DNA from: an uncultured Anaerolineaceae bacterium
GTDB lineage: Bacteria > Chloroflexota > Anaerolineae > Anaerolineales > Anaerolineaceae
NCBI GenBank assembly: GCA_937894825.1
Contig: CALCQT010000536.1
Location: 1 to 13,347, forward strand
Direction: 5' to 3'
DNA: 13,347 nucleotides
The notes under the pieces are model-generated. The model had not been told where the DNA came from. It was given only the letters and a program-made list of their open reading frames with translations, and did not search any database. Both the position numbers and the translations under genes were made by a program. Shown here piece after piece: positions 11,237 through 13,347 of this stretch (positions are counted from its first letter, which is position 1; the number at the start of each line of letters is the position of its first letter).

Positions 11237-13347
11237 AGAAAAATTTCTCTCTCGTCTGCTTGATCTGATCCTGATCCTGTTGATTCTTCTCGGGATCGGG
11301 TACCGTTTTTACAACATGAATTGGGATTCCGGCGCGTTGCTGCATCCGGACGAATATGGGCTGACGAACACGCTGACCCGACTCTCCGTTCCGGTCTCCA
11401 TCGAAAACTATTTCAACACCCGGGAATCGACGCTCAGCCCCTACAACAAATACGATCTCGGCGGAGATAAAATTGAGGACGGTCCGGACAATCGGATGCG
11501 CTGGGGACAACTGCCGATCCTGTTGATCCGAATGGCGGCCGAAGCACTGAACACGACCAGATACGGTGAACTGCGGCAGACCGGACGTTATGTCAACGCG
11601 CTGATGGATGTCGGCACCATCCTGCTGCTGATCGCCATCGCCAAAATGCTGTTCCATGACCGCAAAATCGCACTTCTCAGCGCGGTTTTCAGCAGTTTGG
11701 CTGTGATGCAAATCCAGCAGTCTCACTTCATGACGGTGGATCAATTCGCGGTATTCTTTTGTATGCTGACCATCTACGCGGCAGTGCGAATCTCCCGCCT
11801 GCAAATTATCCAAAATGCGCCGGATGGCAGCCTGCGTCTCACGAGACAAGCCTGGCTTTGGGGCGGTCTGTTCGGGTTATTTCTCGGCATGACCATCGCC
11901 TGTAAAATCAATCTGGCCATCCTGGGACTCATGGTCGTGGTGGCGGTGTTTATCGCAGTCGCGGAAAACCGCGTCCGTTCCAAAAAAGAAATCCAGCAGA
12001 TGATTTGGCTGAGCTTTCTCCTCTGCGCCTTCAGCGCGGTCATCATGGCGCTGACTTTCCGCGTTTTTCAGCCAATGAGTTTCCGCGCCGAAACCGGAAA
12101 CACCACTTTCTTCACCTGGCAGCCTAACAAAGATTGGTTGGACAGCATGCTGGTATCGATCAGCGAATCCAGTGGGATTGGCGGTGGTCCGCCATCGGAA
12201 CAATGGGCCAAGCGGACGCCGGTGATTTTTCCGTTGGCTAATATGGTCCTCTATGGAATGGGCCTTCCACTGGGGATTGCCGTCTGGATCGCGGCCGGTT
12301 TCGCGCTTTCCCGGATTTTCGTTCCGAAAAGAGGAGCGGAGAAATCACGCACGTGGAAAGCGCTGCTGATCCCGCTCATTTGGGCGCTTTTCTTCTTCTT
12401 CTTCATGGGGACCCGCTTTGTCAAGTGCATCCGCTATATGCTGCCGGTCTATCCGGCTTTCTGCCTGCTGGCTGGTTGGGGGATTGTCACTTTTTGGCGC
12501 CGGAGTAGCGGATGGCGGCGGATTTTTCCGGCCCTGATCGGGCTGCTGGCTGTGGGCGGAACGCTGCTCTGGTCAACCACGTTTGTCAAAACGATTTATG
12601 GCCAGGAACATAGCCGGGTGGAAGCAGTCCGCTGGATCTATTCAAATATCCCCGCTTTGTTTCATCTGCAAGGGCAGGACACGGTCAGTGGCGAGAATGG
12701 CGGAATTCCATTGTCCGCTCCGCAATTCGTCCGCCTTTCCGTGGGAGCTCCGTACGAAATCGCTTTTATACCGCAGAAAGATTTTGAAATCTCAGCGTTG
12801 ACCATGCCGCATGTGCTGGCCGACGAAGTTGCTGCCATCACAGACGAGCCGGTGATTTTGCGAATAAGCATTCTGAAGGCCGGCGAGACGCTTTCCGAGA
12901 CGACCATCACCCTTCCCAAAGAACTGGACGACAGCGCCGTTACGGTGGATATAAACCCTGTCGTGCTCTTTCCCAGAGAACGATATACATTTACGGCAGA
13001 GTTGCTCTCCGGCCCGGGATTGACGCTGCGGCGATCTGTGCTGGCCAACGAAAGCTGGGATGAAGGCCTGCCATTTGCGCTGGACGGCTATGATCCTTTC
13101 GGTCAGTTGTATACCGGGCTGAGTAATGAAGTGCGTTGGAGCGACAGCGAATCCAAAAAAGAGATGCTGTTGAATGTCCTTTCCGAGGCGGATTATCTGA
13201 TCCTGCCCAGTCAGCGCAGCATCTGGAGCGCGGCCCGCATTCCGCTGACCTATCCCATGACACTGGATTATTATGACTCGCTGTTTGACGGCAGCCTGGG
13301 CTTTGAGCTGGCGGCTGAATTTCAGCGGCCGTTTGTCATTGGGCCGC
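11229..13347 (+). CDS. GT39-like membrane glycosyltransferase (partial, 3' end outside window)
   Basis: A large polytopic membrane protein; 706 codons are visible without a stop to the right edge. It begins at ATG 11229, 8 nt inside the acetyltransferase gene, behind GGAAAAGA. It resembles lipid-carrier-dependent glycosyltransferases of the GT39/PMT/ArnT type. After the first helix (about 11-24) comes an extracytoplasmic loop with HPDEYG at 39-44; its acidic pair is the expected catalytic site of this superfamily. Many helices follow, including LIAIAKMLF, QQSHFMTVDQFAVFF and a long hydrophobic region to about residue 450, with RFVKCIRYMLPVYP near 395-409. From about residue 457 the chain is soluble and probably extracytoplasmic. 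Donor and acceptor are unknown; surface glycosylation is a reasonable guess. All reading frames opposite it are shadows. Confidence 0.85.
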   Translation, partial: MVKEKFLSRLLDLILILLILLGIGYRFYNMNWDSGALLHPDEYGLTNTLTRLSVPVSIENYFNTRESTLSPYNKYDLGGDKIEDGPDNRMRWGQLPILLIRMAAEALNTTRYGELRQTGRYVNALMDVGTILLLIAIAKMLFHDRKIALLSAVFSSLAVMQIQQSHFMTVDQFAVFFCMLTIYAAVRISRLQIIQNAPDGSLRLTRQAWLWGGLFGLFLGMTIACKINLAILGLMVVVAVFIAVAENRVRSKKEIQQMIWLSFLLCAFSAVIMALTFRVFQPMSFRAETGNTTFFTWQPNKDWLDSMLVSISESSGIGGGPPSEQWAKRTPVIFPLANMVLYGMGLPLGIAVWIAAGFALSRIFVPKRGAEKSRTWKALLIPLIWALFFFFFMGTRFVKCIRYMLPVYPAFCLLAGWGIVTFWRRSSGWRRIFPALIGLLAVGGTLLWSTTFVKTIYGQEHSRVEAVRWIYSNIPALFHLQGQDTVSGENGGIPLSAPQFVRLSVGAPYEIAFIPQKDFEISALTMPHVLADEVAAITDEPVILRISILKAGETLSETTITLPKELDDSAVTVDINPVVLFPRERYTFTAELLSGPGLTLRRSVLANESWDEGLPFALDGYDPFGQLYTGLSNEVRWSDSESKKEMLLNVLSEADYLILPSQRSIWSAARIPLTYPMTLDYYDSLFDGSLGFELAAEFQRPFVIGP

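Noticed and set aside
11115..13263. Several minus-strand frames opposite the glycosyltransferase
   Set aside because: They are Arg/His/Pro-rich shadows of an uninterrupted 706-codon plus-strand frame with clear GT39 features.
1..13347. CRISPR array, tRNA genes or insertion sequences
   Set aside because: On reading both strands I saw no regularly spaced repeats, tRNA-like cloverleaf with CCA end, transposase motifs or terminal inverted repeats.

Overview
The window looks like a chromosomal segment of a Gram-positive-like or monoderm bacterium, most plausibly Chloroflexota (class Anaerolineae). That placement is inference. It rests on a Pro/Thr-rich lipoprotein stalk carrying an NBR1-type Ig-like domain, a family-39-type glycosyltransferase with an HPDE motif, a single-chain glycyl-tRNA synthetase, and the form of the SRP RNA. 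GC content is moderate and visibly uneven: it is low around 3570-3660 and through the PadR operon, and higher in the glycosyltransferase at the right end. No insertion sequence, CRISPR array, tRNA or phage gene was seen.

Left part (1-1921, all minus strand): the 5' part of glycyl-tRNA synthetase, a TM2-domain membrane protein, and an exported helical protein of unknown function. Next comes a promoter with near-consensus boxes driving the small bacterial SRP RNA (about 2175-2290). A class I methyltransferase with a C-terminal Trm112-like zinc ribbon follows. Between 3204 and 3664 lies an apparent scar: the first ~50 residues of a GDIGDFGK-type conserved hypothetical protein, cut off and abutting an opposite-strand open frame, then very AT-rich DNA.

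Middle (3629-6624): a PadR repressor and a HAAS-type multi-pass membrane protein form an overlapping operon behind a palindromic operator/promoter. It ends at a 14-bp perfect stem that also serves the convergent minus-strand pair. That pair is two related envelope proteins with Ig-like (NBR1/FW-type) C-terminal domains. The upstream one is an intact lipoprotein. The downstream one is interrupted by a single in-frame TAG, with 58 well-conserved codons continuing after it.

Right part (6625-13347): a condensation-fold (HxxxDG) acyltransferase is translationally coupled by ATGA to a DUF6320-like zinc-ribbon/six-helix membrane protein. Then come a minus-strand metallo-beta-lactamase-fold hydrolase and an EamA transporter, with overlapping ends. 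A divergent GNAT/RimI-like acetyltransferase overlaps the start of a large GT39-like membrane glycosyltransferase that runs off the right edge. The -10 elements of the divergent hydrolase and acetyltransferase genes lie so close to their start codons that both transcripts are predicted to be leaderless.

Most genes here are housekeeping or ordinary accessory genes. The points most worth a second look are the amber-interrupted envelope protein, the acyltransferase/DUF6320 pair, the methyltransferase-Trm112 fusion, the scar at 3246-3660, and the recurring TAYGATAAAAT promoter element.
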